Positions 27,332 to 37,279 are shown, numbered from the stretch's first letter. The stretch: DNA of 64,000 nucleotides from Microvirga terrae (GCF_013307435.2 NZ_CP102845.1:3842001-3906000), one strand, 5' to 3'. A program made the numbers and translations. The notes: a model not told the origin generated them from the letters alone.

Positions 27332-28387
27332 TCAAGCAGAGATGCGCACGAGGGACTTACGGCGCAGGCCGACGAAACCGTCCATAAGCGCCCTTATAAA
27401 GCCTACCCCCCAACTCAAGTGCATGACTCCGGCCGCCAGCCCTGTAGCAAGGAGTGCGATATCACGATGCTTGACAGCTTGCGTGATCGATACCCCCAAC
27501 AACGTCACTGTATATCCCAACGGAAAGAGCAACCCAAAAGGCGTGACAAGAGCAAGAAGCAAGCCTCCGGCCGTGCCAGCCAAGGCCAGAACTGGCGCAA
27601 TCTGTCGCAGCTTCGGCGTCTGCCGATGCAGCAGAAGAGTGCGGCCACGGCCGCGCCCATGGTTGAAATATTGGATCGCCAAAGAGCGCCATGTTCGACG
27701 AGGAAAATAGATTATACAAGCCTCGGTGCACATCCAAATCCGCCCGCCGAGAGATCGCAGGCGGTAGTCGTACTCCGCATCCTCGTTATGTGTGAACCCT
27801 TCGTTGTAACCGTCCAGTAAGAGGAAAACCTCACGGTGAAAGGCCGCATGATGACCATGGTCAACAAATTTAGATACAGAGTCAGCGCGCCGATGCGACG
27901 AACCACCGTTTCCGATGAGGCTGTTCTGCGCCCAGGCAATCGCTCGTTGCAGGGCTGTCCGTCCTTGAGCCTGCATCGGCACAACAACAGAATGCGCTCC
28001 TTGTCTTATCAAGCTAGAGACACAAAGCTCAATGAAGTTCGAGGGGTAGTCGGCGTGCGCATCTGCTCGAACGATGATCTTCGATTGGGGAGAAGCAGCC
28101 TTTGCACCTAAATTGACAGCTGCAGCCTGTAGACGCTTCGCATTATGAAGCAGACGGAGTTCGGGATGCTGCAACTGGAGGCGCAGAACAATGTCACATG
28201 TGTCGTCGCTGCTACCACCGTCAATCACGAGGACCTCATCAACTCCAGCCCGGATCTGCGGCAGCAGTGATAATAGGCACCGTTCTATGAAGACGCTTTC
28301 ATTCAAGACTGGAACTATCAGTGTTATTGGAGGAACTTGCGGCGCGGAACCTAGACAGAGTAAGGGCAACGATAAAACATTTGACAT
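27332..28387 (-). CDS. exoA: ExoA-like GT2 glycosyltransferase
   Basis: This 351-residue membrane-associated GT2 carries ITLIVPVLNESVFIERCLLS, VLVIDGGSSDDT, IIVRADAHADYPSNF, GYNEGFTHNEDAEYDYRLRS, GGRIWM and YFPRRTWRSLAIQYFNHGRG. The THNEDAE, YFPRR and QYFNHGRGR blocks are diagnostic of ExoA, the beta-1,3-glucosyltransferase that adds the first glucose to the primed galactose lipid in succinoglycan synthesis. Three hydrophobic stretches near the C-terminus fit the membrane anchoring of that family. It is divergent from the exoK-like gene and lies upstream of exoP in the same direction, 76 bases away. Confidence 0.85.
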   Translation of the reverse strand: MSNVLSLPLLCLGSAPQVPPITLIVPVLNESVFIERCLLSLLPQIRAGVDEVLVIDGGSSDDTCDIVLRLQLQHPELRLLHNAKRLQAAAVNLGAKAASPQSKIIVRADAHADYPSNFIELCVSSLIRQGAHSVVVPMQAQGRTALQRAIAWAQNSLIGNGGSSHRRADSVSKFVDHGHHAAFHREVFLLLDGYNEGFTHNEDAEYDYRLRSLGGRIWMCTEACIIYFPRRTWRSLAIQYFNHGRGRGRTLLLHRQTPKLRQIAPVLALAGTAGGLLLALVTPFGLLFPLGYTVTLLGVSITQAVKHRDIALLATGLAAGVMHLSWGVGFIRALMDGFVGLRRKSLVRISA

Positions 28388-28877
28388 AAGCGACCCAACT
28401 CATCATTACCCAGCTTGTCAGACATACCCACGTGTTCAGGATACTGTCACGTGACCTTAGGGGCAAAATTCAGCGGCGCCATTCCTATACAAGTGCAGCA
28501 TTGCGTTCAAGTTGGGTCATAGCTTTTCCCCTATCGCTGAACTCACAAATGCTCCGAAACCGCAGTCTCGGTTCCAGTTTTATAGCTAAACATTTATCTT
28601 TGTCCGAACGGGACTTCAGCCCCTTTTGCACGAAAAGGAACTATCGCCTTATAAGGGCTATTGTCAGTTCCTAGAGGCACGAGGAGGAAATGGTGTCTGG
28701 CGCAGAATTCTGGGGCTCTAAGCCTGCGGAGACGCTGGAACCCCTAATCGGCAAAATTTTGCGAGAAACAACCCGGACCGAACAACCAAGATGGCTTTAT
28801 TGACTGTTGCCGGAAACCCGCAACAGTTCTACACAAACCGCCGCCAAGGCCCCTTGGGTCGGAAGAGGGGCTTACAA
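28388..28877. promoter_or_regulatory. Divergent intergenic region between exoA-like and exoK-like genes
   Basis: About 490 bases with no gene separate two divergently read transcription units, so promoters for both the exoA-P-O side and the exoK-L-U side must lie here. The frame of the glycanase is open back to 28791 but those codons do not look like protein. I cannot assign individual -35/-10 elements. Confidence 0.5.
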
Positions 28878-29810
28878 GTGAAGAGCTTAAGACTGATGAC
28901 AGAAATTGCTCCGCGTCGCCTCCTCGGGTGCAGCGGAGCCCTTACGCTCTTACTGTTGATCTTGGCTCCGCAGACCTGCAGCGCAGGTTGGGAGATAGTG
29001 TTTCAAGACGATTTCAACGCAAGCAGTCTTGATATAACGAAGTGGAAAACGTCCGATTTGTGGGGGAATCAAACCCTAGCTGCGAACGGTGAAAAGCAAT
29101 GCTATCTGCCGACCTCGTTGGAGCAAAGCGATGGCACTCTGAAGATTGTTGCGGCAAAGGGCAATGTATTAGCCAGCCAGTGCAAGAGTGCAGTGCGCAA
29201 TTTGGAGTATTCTTCCGGGATGATTACGTCATCCGGGTGCAACAAATGGGAAAAGGGTGTTGGCTGCCAGGATTTAAGCTCATTCTCCCAAGCCTATGGC
29301 TATTTCGAAGTTCGGGCGAAAGTACCAAAGGGTAAAGGCCTGTGGTCCGCCTTTTGGCTGCTTCCAATCGATGGCTCTTGGCCTCCCGAGATTGATATCA
29401 TGGAAGTGCTGGGAAGCAGCACCACACAAGCTGTTCAAACTTATCATTTCAACGACACCTCAGGCAAACGAGCAAAAGCGGGCACCAGTTATTCGGGGAG
29501 CGACTTCTCGACCGGATTTCATAGCTACGGGGTTGACTGGCAACCGGGCAAGTTGATCTGGTATGTAGATGGCAAAGAAACATACCGCTTTTCTAGCCCG
29601 AGTGTTTCGGCAAAACCAATGTACCTCCTCCTGAACCTTGCTATCGGTGGTCACTGGCCAGGCGATCCCGATGCGGCAACACCGTTCCCATCCACAATGG
29701 AAGTTGATTACGTAAAGGTATATCGAAGGACCAAGGACGGCACGCCGGACGATACTCCGCCGCATTCCACTTCCCCGCTGAAAAGCACGCCCTCCGATGG
29801 GCCGCGGTAG
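28878..29810 (+). CDS. exoK: ExoK-like GH16 endo-beta-glycanase, secreted
   Basis: The mature protein starts around GWEIVFQDDFNASSLDITKW and contains the GH16 sugar-binding and catalytic segment SAFWLLPIDGSWPPEIDIME followed by VLG. In that segment the EIDIME motif provides nucleophile, aspartate and acid/base residues. YGVDWQPGKLIWYVDGKE and LLLNLAIGGHWPGDP follow. An N-terminal signal sequence (RRLLGCSGALTLLLLILAP up to CSAG) directs export. ExoK in Sinorhizobium cleaves nascent succinoglycan into lower-mass chains. The GTG at 28878 has an upstream GAAGAGG ribosome-binding site; ATGs at 28791 and 28896 are alternatives. The proline/serine-rich tail (TPPHSTSPLKSTPS) is unusual and unexplained. 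Confidence 0.88.
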   Translation: MKSLRLMTEIAPRRLLGCSGALTLLLLILAPQTCSAGWEIVFQDDFNASSLDITKWKTSDLWGNQTLAANGEKQCYLPTSLEQSDGTLKIVAAKGNVLASQCKSAVRNLEYSSGMITSSGCNKWEKGVGCQDLSSFSQAYGYFEVRAKVPKGKGLWSAFWLLPIDGSWPPEIDIMEVLGSSTTQAVQTYHFNDTSGKRAKAGTSYSGSDFSTGFHSYGVDWQPGKLIWYVDGKETYRFSSPSVSAKPMYLLLNLAIGGHWPGDPDAATPFPSTMEVDYVKVYRRTKDGTPDDTPPHSTSPLKSTPSDGPR

Positions 29811-29845
29811 CCGCTGCGCTCGTTAGATTATAAGGATACAGACAC

Positions 29846-31072
29846 ATGACGAGGCTCGCTGATCCTGAGCAAGCTCTCTCCATTGCCTATTTTGGACATG
29901 ACGCCCGGGAAACAGCCGTTCAAAAGAGAATTTCCTCGTTACAGGCGAATGGCTGTCGCATTGTGGCCTTTACATATTCTCGTCGCTACCAGGCCGAACG
30001 TGCGTCGGTGCCCTTTGACAACATTCCGCTGGGAACTACCGTTGACCGCAACTACCTCCGGCGACTTGTACCACTTGCTGTTGGACTTATCGCGGCCGTG
30101 CGTCACGCGCGGGTCCTACGTGAGGTCGATATAATCCAGGCTCGCAATATTGATATGCTTGCACTTGCCTTGGCTGCCCGGTTCATATGTGGCTCTAGGG
30201 CGCGAGTAGTCTATGAAGTGCTCGATGTGCAACGGATCTTCGTTGGAAAAGGCTGGACGGCTTCGTTTATCCGCGGGGTTGAGCGCCTGCTTCTCAGAAG
30301 AATTGACCTGCTTCTGATCTCGTCACCAGACTTTGTGAAGGAGTATTTCGAGCCCCTTCAGAGGTATGGCGGTCCTCGGTACCTGTTGGAAAACAAAATC
30401 TCTGCAAGCCAAGTTGACTCTGCGCCACGAGCATATGCAAAATCATCAGATGGACTGCCGGCAGCCGCCCCTTGGGTCATCGGGTGGTTTGGGGTTCTCC
30501 GGTGCCGTAAAAGCCTCAATATCCTTGCAGCTATTGCTGATGAGCTTGGCTCAACTGTAAAAATTTATATACGCGGGCGGTTGTCACGAGAAGACATCAG
30601 TGAGACGGAGTTCTCGCAGGTCGTCAATGCGCGTCCGAATATAATTTTTGAAGGTCCCTATGCCAGCCCAGAGGACCTTGCGACCATCTATGGGAAAGTA
30701 CACTTCAGCTGGTCCGTCGACTTCACCGATGCAGGTGCGAACTCTGACTGGCTTCTCCCCAACCGATTGTATGAAGGTGGCTACTTCGGTGCGGTCGGTC
30801 TTGCTAGACAAGGAACGACGACAGCGCGAATGGTCGCGGAGCACGAGCTCGGCCAGGCGTTCCCGCAGCCACTTGAGCAAAGTGTCTGTGATTTCATCCG
30901 TGACCTTGACGGCAAACGCTATTCAAAGTTGCGCGCTGCCGTTATGGCAAAGCCCCGGAGGTTTTTCGTTGATGAAACGGACACCCACGACTATGTCGAA
31001 CAACTTATGAGAATGAGACGCGTCAAGGCACCACTCGGAGATAGGCGCACCTTGCGGATGAATAAAGGATGA
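29846..31072 (+). CDS. exoL: ExoL-like glycosyltransferase
   Basis: This 408-residue protein begins with IAYFGHDARETAVQKRIS and contains DIIQARNIDMLALALAARF, VYEVLDVQRIFVGKG, LLLISSPDFVKEYFEP, WVIGWFGVLRCRKSLNIL and SDWLLPNRLYEGGYFGAVGL. The GWFG..RC and WLLPNRLYEGG blocks identify the ExoL group, the transferase adding the third glucose in succinoglycan assembly, with a GT-B-like layout. It follows the exoK-like gene by 35 bases, and its TGA overlaps the ATG of the next GT2 (ATGA at 31069), so the three form an operon. Confidence 0.83.
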   Translation: MTRLADPEQALSIAYFGHDARETAVQKRISSLQANGCRIVAFTYSRRYQAERASVPFDNIPLGTTVDRNYLRRLVPLAVGLIAAVRHARVLREVDIIQARNIDMLALALAARFICGSRARVVYEVLDVQRIFVGKGWTASFIRGVERLLLRRIDLLLISSPDFVKEYFEPLQRYGGPRYLLENKISASQVDSAPRAYAKSSDGLPAAAPWVIGWFGVLRCRKSLNILAAIADELGSTVKIYIRGRLSREDISETEFSQVVNARPNIIFEGPYASPEDLATIYGKVHFSWSVDFTDAGANSDWLLPNRLYEGGYFGAVGLARQGTTTARMVAEHELGQAFPQPLEQSVCDFIRDLDGKRYSKLRAAVMAKPRRFFVDETDTHDYVEQLMRMRRVKAPLGDRRTLRMNKG

Positions 31073-32028
31073 CTGAGGTAAGCATTGTCATTCCTGTTCG
31101 GAATGGGCAGGACTTCATTCGCCGCTCAATCGAATCGGCATTGCACCAAACACTGGATGCCATCGAGGTTATCGTTATTGATGACGCCTCAACCGATAAT
31201 ACGACTCAAATTGTCGCGGATTACGAAGCGGGAAGCTCTAAAATCAAGCTGATTAGGTTTCCGACCAACCGGGGACCCTCTGCTGCACGAAATGCCGGAA
31301 TCTCCGCAGCGACAGGCCGGTGGATCGCCCTTTTGGATGCCGACGATTGGTATGCTCCTAATCGGTTGGAGTATGTTACCCGGGCTGGAAACGGCGTTGA
31401 GGCTGACCTCGTCTGCGATGACCTCTTGCTGTTCGATGAGGCGGGGGGAGCAACTATCGGTCCGATGTTTGGGACCGGCGGCTTGCCTCCGTCCATTGAT
31501 GGCGAAGCGTTCGTTCTTGGCAACATGCCAAATCCACATCAGCCACGCTGCGGATATGGTTTTCTAAAGCCAATTGTGAGAAAAGCATTTCTTGTCGAGA
31601 AAGGCATCCATTATAATGAGGAAATGCGCTTCGCAGAAGATTACGCATTTTACGTCGATGCCCTTCTGGCTGGCGGACGTTGGATCACGGTACCAGAGGC
31701 AACTTACATTTACTCAGTGCGAGATGGATCTTTAACATTCGATCACAGAGCAGCAGACCTGTTCAAATTGTGTGCGGTCGATCAAGCAGCTTGGCTGCGG
31801 GCTCGCGGCAATCAGCGCCTGCAGAAAGCACTCAGACGCCACTTCATTTCGACTCAGGAGAGAGCCGCTTGGGTTCAGTTCATCGACTGCTTCAAAGAAC
31901 GACGCCCGGTTGATCTGATCCAGACCGCAACGATGAGCATGCCAGTTCTTTTGTACATTACAAAGCAATGCTTCAACGAGGCAGTGCTTCGCTCGACGCG
32001 GCGAGTTGGACTCCGCCGCAACAAATAA
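31069..32028 (+). CDS. ExoU/ExoO-like GT2 glycosyltransferase
   Basis: This 319-residue GT2 begins MTEVSIVIPVRNGQDFIRRS and has VIVIDDASTDNTTQIV, NRGPSAARNAGIS, WIALLDADDWYAPNRLEYV, DLVCDDLLLFDEAG, CGYGFLKPIVRKAF and MRFAEDYAFYVDALLAGGRW. These blocks place it in the side-chain glucosyltransferase group with ExoU, ExoW and ExoO, and I judge the GFLKPIVRKAFL block closest to ExoU. It overlaps the end of the exoL-like gene by the ATGA arrangement. The donor is presumably UDP-glucose, by analogy only. Confidence 0.78.
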   Translation: MTEVSIVIPVRNGQDFIRRSIESALHQTLDAIEVIVIDDASTDNTTQIVADYEAGSSKIKLIRFPTNRGPSAARNAGISAATGRWIALLDADDWYAPNRLEYVTRAGNGVEADLVCDDLLLFDEAGGATIGPMFGTGGLPPSIDGEAFVLGNMPNPHQPRCGYGFLKPIVRKAFLVEKGIHYNEEMRFAEDYAFYVDALLAGGRWITVPEATYIYSVRDGSLTFDHRAADLFKLCAVDQAAWLRARGNQRLQKALRRHFISTQERAAWVQFIDCFKERRPVDLIQTATMSMPVLLYITKQCFNEAVLRSTRRVGLRRNK

Positions 32029-32301
32029 AGCAGAGTTTAGCGACGCAAATGGCAGCACCGAAGTTAACGCTTCGTCGCTAATCGCGGCACATGAAGCTCA
32101 TGCATACTCTTGGCTCTTGGACAAGTACATCGTCCAGATCGAGAATATTCCTAACCTGCGCGTGGAGATACTCTTCAAGCACCTTACTTGACGGTACGCA
32201 GTCGGCCGTTGGACCGACTGCACGTATGACGTGTACGGTGACATTGAATCCCTTGCATTCAATCACCTGCACAATCGCATAGGCAACCCGATCAGCTACC
32301 G

Positions 32302-33727
32302 GGATAGGTCCCAGTGCGTGGTGTAGCTCGATGGAAGCACAGCGGTCGGCCCGCGCGCCTCAATAGCGCCGTAGCGGGCCGGGCGCTGGGCGGGTGGTCA
32401 TCGGCGATTTCCGGTTAGGGTTGGGTTGCGACATCCACCTGCACCCGAGAGAACCCCCGATGACCAATCCCATGATGGACCTCAAGAGCCTGGTCGAGAA
32501 GACCCCGGACGCCGATCTGCTGCGCGAGATGATCAGCTTTGCGGCCGAACGCCAGATGGAGCTGGAGGTCGGTGCCCTCGCCGGCGCTGGCTATGGCGAG
32601 AAGAGCCCGGAGCGTCTGGCCCAACGCAACGGCTACCGTGAGCGCGACTGGCACACCCGTGCCGGCACGGTCGAACTGCGCATCCCCAAGCTGCGCACCG
32701 GCTCGTACTTTCCGGGCTTTCTCGAGCCGCGCCGCATGGCCGAGAAGGCGCTGACCGCCGTGATCCAGGAAGCCTACATCCAGGGCATTTCCACCCGCTC
32801 GGTCGATGATCTCGTCAAAACTTTGGGTATGACCGGCATCTCCAAGAGCCAGGTGAGCCGCCTGTGCGAGGAGATCGACGAGCGGGTCAATGCCTTCCTG
32901 GAGCGGCCGATCGAGGGCGAGTGGCCCTACCTGTGGATCGATGCCACCTACGTGAAGGTGCGCCAGAACGGGCGCATCGTCTTGGTGGCCGTGATCGTGG
33001 CGGTGGGGGTCAACAGCGATGGCCGGCGCGAGGTGCTGGGCCTGGACATCGGCCCCTCGGAGGCGGAACCCTTCTGGACCGCGTTTCTGCGAACGCTCAC
33101 GCGGCGCGGCTTGCGCGGCGTGAAGCTGGTGATCTCGGACGCGCATGAGGGGATCAAGGGCGCCGTGTCCAAGGTGCTCTGTGCCACCTGGCAGAGGTGT
33201 CGGGTGCACTTCATGAGGAATGCCCTGGCGCATGCGGGCAAGAGCGGCCGGCGGGTGGTGTCAGCCTTCATGGCCACGGCTTTTGCCCAGAACACGCCAG
33301 AAGCCGCCCGGCAGCAATGGCGGCAAGTTGCCGACCAACTGCGTCCCAAGCTGCCGAAGCTGTCGGGCCTGATGGATGAAGCCGAGACGGATGTGTTGGC
33401 CTATATGAGCTTTCCTGCTCCGCACCGGACCAAGCTGCATTCGACCAATCCCCTGGAGCGGCTCAACGGCGAGATCAAGCGCCGGACCGATGTGGTGGGC
33501 ATCTTCCCGAATGAGGCGGCGATCCGACGGCTGGTGGGTGCGATCCTGCTGGAACAGAACGATGAATGGGCGGTGCAGCGCGCCCGCTATCTGACGCTGG
33601 AAACCATGGCGCCGATGAGCGATGATCTGCTGGTCAGCTTGCCTGCCGTGGCAATCTGATCATCCCGGCTCTGGCTGGGGATCGTGGTGATCCGCCGTCA
33701 GTTACACCACGCCAAGGGACACGATCC
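32302..33727 (+). mobile_element. Intact IS256-family insertion sequence with target duplication
   Basis: Imperfect terminal repeats (ggataggtcccagtgcgtgg at 32302 and, inverted, ggatcgtgtcccttggcgtg ending at 33727) enclose a full transposase gene. The 8-base sequence agctaccg occurs directly outside both ends (32294-32301 and 33728-33735), the expected IS256 target duplication. This is the clearest recent insertion in the window. Confidence 0.9.
32460..33659 (+). CDS. IS256-family transposase
   Basis: This complete transposase of about 399 residues starts at [20 protein letters not shown]. The catalytic aspartates lie in [18 protein letters not shown] and [17 protein letters not shown], and the glutamate in [36 protein letters not shown] is the family block between them. 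The ATG at 32460 is preferred over an in-frame GTG-type start upstream because the family begins there. No lesion is visible, so the element may be active. Confidence 0.95.
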   Translation: MTNPMMDLKSLVEKTPDADLLREMISFAAERQMELEVGALAGAGYGEKSPERLAQRNGYRERDWHTRAGTVELRIPKLRTGSYFPGFLEPRRMAEKALTAVIQEAYIQGISTRSVDDLVKTLGMTGISKSQVSRLCEEIDERVNAFLERPIEGEWPYLWIDATYVKVRQNGRIVLVAVIVAVGVNSDGRREVLGLDIGPSEAEPFWTAFLRTLTRRGLRGVKLVISDAHEGIKGAVSKVLCATWQRCRVHFMRNALAHAGKSGRRVVSAFMATAFAQNTPEAARQQWRQVADQLRPKLPKLSGLMDEAETDVLAYMSFPAPHRTKLHSTNPLERLNGEIKRRTDVVGIFPNEAAIRRLVGAILLEQNDEWAVQRARYLTLETMAPMSDDLLVSLPAVAI

Positions 33728-33745
33728 AGCTACCGACTACCGGTA

Positions 33746-34789
33746 TTACGAGACCCTGTCGGGCGAACGCGCCGTATGCCTCTTCAAGAGAGAGAAATAT
33801 TGTGATGCATATAAATGTGCGGATTGGCTCAGACTCAAATTTTCTGAGACGAACTGACGGGGCTCGTAGCTGTCCATGTTATCCAAGAAATCTTGCAGAC
33901 AGTTGTCAAACTCTGCAAGGACGCGAAACCGCCTGCCGCAGCGATCGGAAAAAAACGGGACTGAAGATGCCGGAATCGGTGTTTGACTAAAGATCTTCCA
34001 GAGTGGGTCGGCCCACATTCCGAAATCCCAAGCCAGAACGGGTACATTGCAGGCTAGCGCCTCTTGATACGCAATTCCCTGGGTTTCATGCTCACACAAG
34101 AACAGCATGGCCTTCGAACGGCGCAGCATGTCCTGATAGGTTCGGTGGTCATGAAACTTGTATCGAAGTTCCGCAACCTGCAAACCTCGTTGGGCGAGCT
34201 TGCTCCTGATTGGCGCAAGCAGATGCGGCTCGAAGACGTATCGATCCCATCTTATCTTGTCATAGATTAATATATCGATGTCCTTGGCAGCACTCCGTGT
34301 ATCCGGCCATTCCTCAGTATCAATACCTGCAAACCAGGACGTGCATCTATCGCCATACACTGGCTTGAACATGTCCCGCATCCAGTCAGCAAGGACTAGG
34401 TAGCCTTGGAACCGTTCATCTTGCATGAGGTTCGGTGCGAGCCCGGGATGATCGTATAGCGAAGGCCCAAGCAGAGCGGGATTGGGTAGATCCCACCCCT
34501 CGAGAATGGTCGGGAACCCAACGAGGCCGACGGGATGTTCGAGATGCTGGCGCGCAAATGTGAAATCGTTAATTCGCACATCATATCCAGCTTGCACAAG
34601 CGCACGGTGAAGCAAAGAAAATGACACCGCGAAGCCAGTTTTCTTCTGCCTCGTATGAAACTTGTGATAGATCGGCTTCAATATACGTTTGAGATACCGG
34701 TCATACTTGATGAACTTATCGGCTTCGAACTCCTTGTAGAAGAGCAATATGACGTTATCCCCTGGCATGTTATTGTGACCAGCGTTCAT
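33746..34789 (-). CDS. Putative GT-B glycosyltransferase
   Basis: The 347-residue product begins with NMPGDNVILLFYKEFEADKF and contains FAVSFSLLHRALVQAGYDV, VGFPTILEGWDLPNPALLGP, YLVLADWMRDMFKPVYGDR and KAMLFLCEHETQGIAYQEAL followed by ACNVPVLAWD. The last block resembles the donor-binding E-x7-E region of GT4-type transferases. It reads towards the IS256 element, whose target duplication ends ten bases before the stop codon, so the insertion just missed the gene. It stands apart from the other genes and its substrate is unknown. Confidence 0.7.
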   Translation of the reverse strand: MNAGHNNMPGDNVILLFYKEFEADKFIKYDRYLKRILKPIYHKFHTRQKKTGFAVSFSLLHRALVQAGYDVRINDFTFARQHLEHPVGLVGFPTILEGWDLPNPALLGPSLYDHPGLAPNLMQDERFQGYLVLADWMRDMFKPVYGDRCTSWFAGIDTEEWPDTRSAAKDIDILIYDKIRWDRYVFEPHLLAPIRSKLAQRGLQVAELRYKFHDHRTYQDMLRRSKAMLFLCEHETQGIAYQEALACNVPVLAWDFGMWADPLWKIFSQTPIPASSVPFFSDRCGRRFRVLAEFDNCLQDFLDNMDSYEPRQFVSENLSLSQSAHLYASQYFSLLKRHTARSPDRVS

Positions 34790-35079
34790 ATTCTATAGCT
34801 TCCGTTCATAATCTTCGTAAGTTGAGCTTCAAGTCCAGAGTCAGGTCACATACGGGTTACTTGCTGCTGCACGTGGTCACCGATCCAGTTCATGTCCTTG
34901 TGACACAAGGAGATTGCAGATTGCAACCCGAACGTCCTCTGGCACGCCGAGCTACTCGATCAACAGGACGAGCAGTGTATCGTGTCAGCTTGACACCTCT
35001 CGGAACCTTGTTGGATGTTTTCTCTTGTGCCCCTCCCCTCTTCAGCCTTGAACTGTCCGTTTCAGGGAGTTTGAGACAG

Positions 35080-35413
35080 AAGGCCGTCTGATCTAACAGT
35101 GAGCCAGGCCGCCACCTCCTTTGGAGCGGCAGCTTCCCAACACTGGCGCCCGACCTCCTCCGAGGTGGTCTTCCCTGGGCTATATCGCAGGCCAGGCGCC
35201 TCATGCCAGCCCTTAGGAAATCCTTGGACCAGCGGCAGTACACGTCCGGGAGATATCTCTGGCGGCGGAGCTCGGCAATGTTGCCTTCCCTGCGCAGGCT
35301 TTCCAGCACGGTGCGGATATTCTCCTCATCGCCGTCGTGTTTGCGGGTGGCGCGGCAATCCTCTTCACAAACGCCTCGGCCAGCTGCTTGGGAGGTCTTG
35401 GCTTCTGTCTCAT
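35080..35413 (-). pseudogene. IS3-family OrfA remnant
   Basis: The minus strand starts MRQKPRPPKQLAEAFVKRIA. After a frameshift near 35355 it continues ENIRTVLESLRREGNIAELR, RQRYLPDVYCRWSKDFLRAG and MRRLACDIA. This is the OrfA type with a long first helix, found in a rhizobial IS3 subgroup. The end is degenerate and no OrfB follows. Confidence 0.6.
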
Positions 35414-36095
35414 CTCATGTCCCATAGACTACGATAAACCAGAACCTCTCCTCCACTCGCCCGATTCATCTCGTGAGTGCTGACGGCGGATATCCGTAAG
35501 TGTAGGGAAGTATGCCCCAACAGTAGCCCGCTCGCTAGAACGAGCTACTGTAACCCATAGATTGACTCTGCTGCCAACTGAGCAAGAATAGTGCATCCCT
35601 TATAACAGCTTCCCATCGCACGTTGGTAAGCATCGCAATTGGCAGGATTTAGCAACTAAGTTTAGCATAGAAGGAGGCCTAGGGGTTGCGACTCGACCAG
35701 AACGCATCGTTGCAGTCACGATGCCGCCGCGGCGCCCAGCTTCTCGCTGGTTCGTTCAGTAGCGCACCTGCCCAGGCCAGTGTATCCGACGGACAGACCG
35801 TCATTTGCGCCAAGAGCACCTGCTCGGCCCGGTACTGGCGTTTAGTCTGGTTAGTGCCCGCCGCTCAAGCTGCTGAAACACGGCAAAGCTACTTAGCATG
35901 TGAACACCTCGTCACTTGCTATGTGCACGACTCTTCCGGCGCCTGTAGCTGGGTCGGGCCTACATTCAAAGCTGAGTGCAATAGATGTGCCTCTGTAAGA
36001 GTAACCCAGTCTGTGCTCCATCGTGACGACCTCTCCCAATTACGAATTCTGGATCCGATTGGCAGCGGTCTAATCGCCTCCTCGGGAGAAGTCTG
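35414..36095. other. Intergenic region, no gene supported
   Basis: This stretch holds an open frame at 35686-36096 whose stop overlaps the next start (TGATG). Its translation is cysteine-, serine- and arginine-rich without family similarity or a hydrophobic pattern, so I do not call it a gene. No transposase fragment is recognisable. The promoter for the plus-strand genes at 36.1-39.0 kb is probably here. Confidence 0.4.
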
Positions 36096-37028
36096 ATGGA
36101 ACCACCCCGCCCCCGCATTTCGACAATCCTGATTTTCCTCAATGGCGAGGCCTTTCTGGATGCAGCCATTAAGAGCGTCATGGCCCAATCATTCTCCGAC
36201 TTCGAACTTCTTCTCTGTGATGACGGTTCAGAACAAGCCGCGAGCGAAATCGCGAAGGCATGGGCGGCCGAACATCCTAAGAAGATCCGTTATTTAGAGC
36301 ATGAGGGTCACGCGAATCATGGCATGAGCGCAACCCGGAACTTGGGTCTCGAAGCAGCTCGGGGCGAGTTCATTGCTTTCATTGACGCAGATGATGTCTG
36401 GCGGACGGACAAGCTCTCCGAGCAGATCGATATCATGGACGCTCATCCCGAGCTTGGCATGGTTTGCGGTGTAGTCAATTACTGGCGTTCGTGGACCGGC
36501 GGGGACGACGTTTTGACGCCCACTGGTCATGCTCAAAATACGGTTGTGCGCCCACCTGAAGCCTCCTTAGCGCTTTATCCCCTAGGAAAGGCAGTTGCAC
36601 CCTGTCCTTCGGACATGCTCCTCCGGCGAGCTGCAGTCGACGCAGTTGGTCGCTTCGAGGTGCAGTTCAGAGGCGCGTATGAGGACCAAGCGTTCTTGGC
36701 CAAGCTTTATCTTGCTTGGCCTATATACTTCTCTGATAGAACTTGGATCGACTACCGCCAGCACGCCGCCTCCTGCACAAGCCTTTTGTTTGAGCATGAA
36801 GGTACCCGCACTGACCGCTACAACGAGGTGCGTTATTCGTTCTTGACGTGGTTCGATGGCTACTTGCGAGCTCACTCCGCCTTGGAGGATCGAATGGTGC
36901 GGCGAGCATTGAACCAAGCCTTGTGGCCTTATCGATATCCTATACTTCACTGGATGGCTTGGGGGCTGCGAAAGTCACCGCGGCGCGTTGTCGGCAAGCT
37001 ATGGAAGCTGTTGGCACCGGCGGATTAG
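36096..37028 (+). CDS. GT2 family glycosyltransferase
   Basis: The 310-residue protein begins MEPPRPRISTILIFLNGEAF and contains LLLCDDGSEQAASEIAK, NHGMSATRNLGLEAARGEF, IAFIDADDVWRTDKLSEQID and YEDQAFLAKLYLAWPIYFS. It belongs to the same subgroup as the GT2s at 1, 55332 and 56267, which share the FLNGE/LNAE start, HGMSA(A/T)RNLGL and YEDQ blocks. It is therefore likely one of several related transferases that arose by duplication in this locus. Donor and acceptor are unknown. Confidence 0.88.
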   Translation: MEPPRPRISTILIFLNGEAFLDAAIKSVMAQSFSDFELLLCDDGSEQAASEIAKAWAAEHPKKIRYLEHEGHANHGMSATRNLGLEAARGEFIAFIDADDVWRTDKLSEQIDIMDAHPELGMVCGVVNYWRSWTGGDDVLTPTGHAQNTVVRPPEASLALYPLGKAVAPCPSDMLLRRAAVDAVGRFEVQFRGAYEDQAFLAKLYLAWPIYFSDRTWIDYRQHAASCTSLLFEHEGTRTDRYNEVRYSFLTWFDGYLRAHSALEDRMVRRALNQALWPYRYPILHWMAWGLRKSPRRVVGKLWKLLAPAD

Positions 37029-37279
37029 AGCGTCTAACAAAATCAGCCGATTGCTTTGCTTTGGCATAGGCCAATCCTTGATTGGCAACGCTCTGTCGCT
37101 CGAAAACGAATTGAAGGCTGAAGGAGGATTTCCAATGCGTTTCAGCAAGTTGCATGATTTGTGGATCATATCTGGACAAATCCAGCCAGTACTTCACGAG
37201 CATGCAACCTAGAGCCCGGGCAGGAGCTCACCAGGTCATTCCACCCACAGCGAACAAGGCTTTAACGGATGAAATCAGA

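Noticed and set aside
32078..32272. 64-codon minus-strand frame between exo core and IS256
   Set aside because: The translation looks protein-like (TVHVIRAVGP, ILDLDDVLV) but I recognise no family. It may be a fragment of a gene cut by the IS, and there is too little to support a call.
32415..33233. 272-codon frame antisense to the IS256 transposase
   Set aside because: Shadow of the intact transposase; no family features.
35686..36096. 136-codon frame ending TGATG at the next gene
   Set aside because: The overlap is suggestive of coupling, but composition, lack of hydrophobic core and lack of family similarity argue against a real gene.
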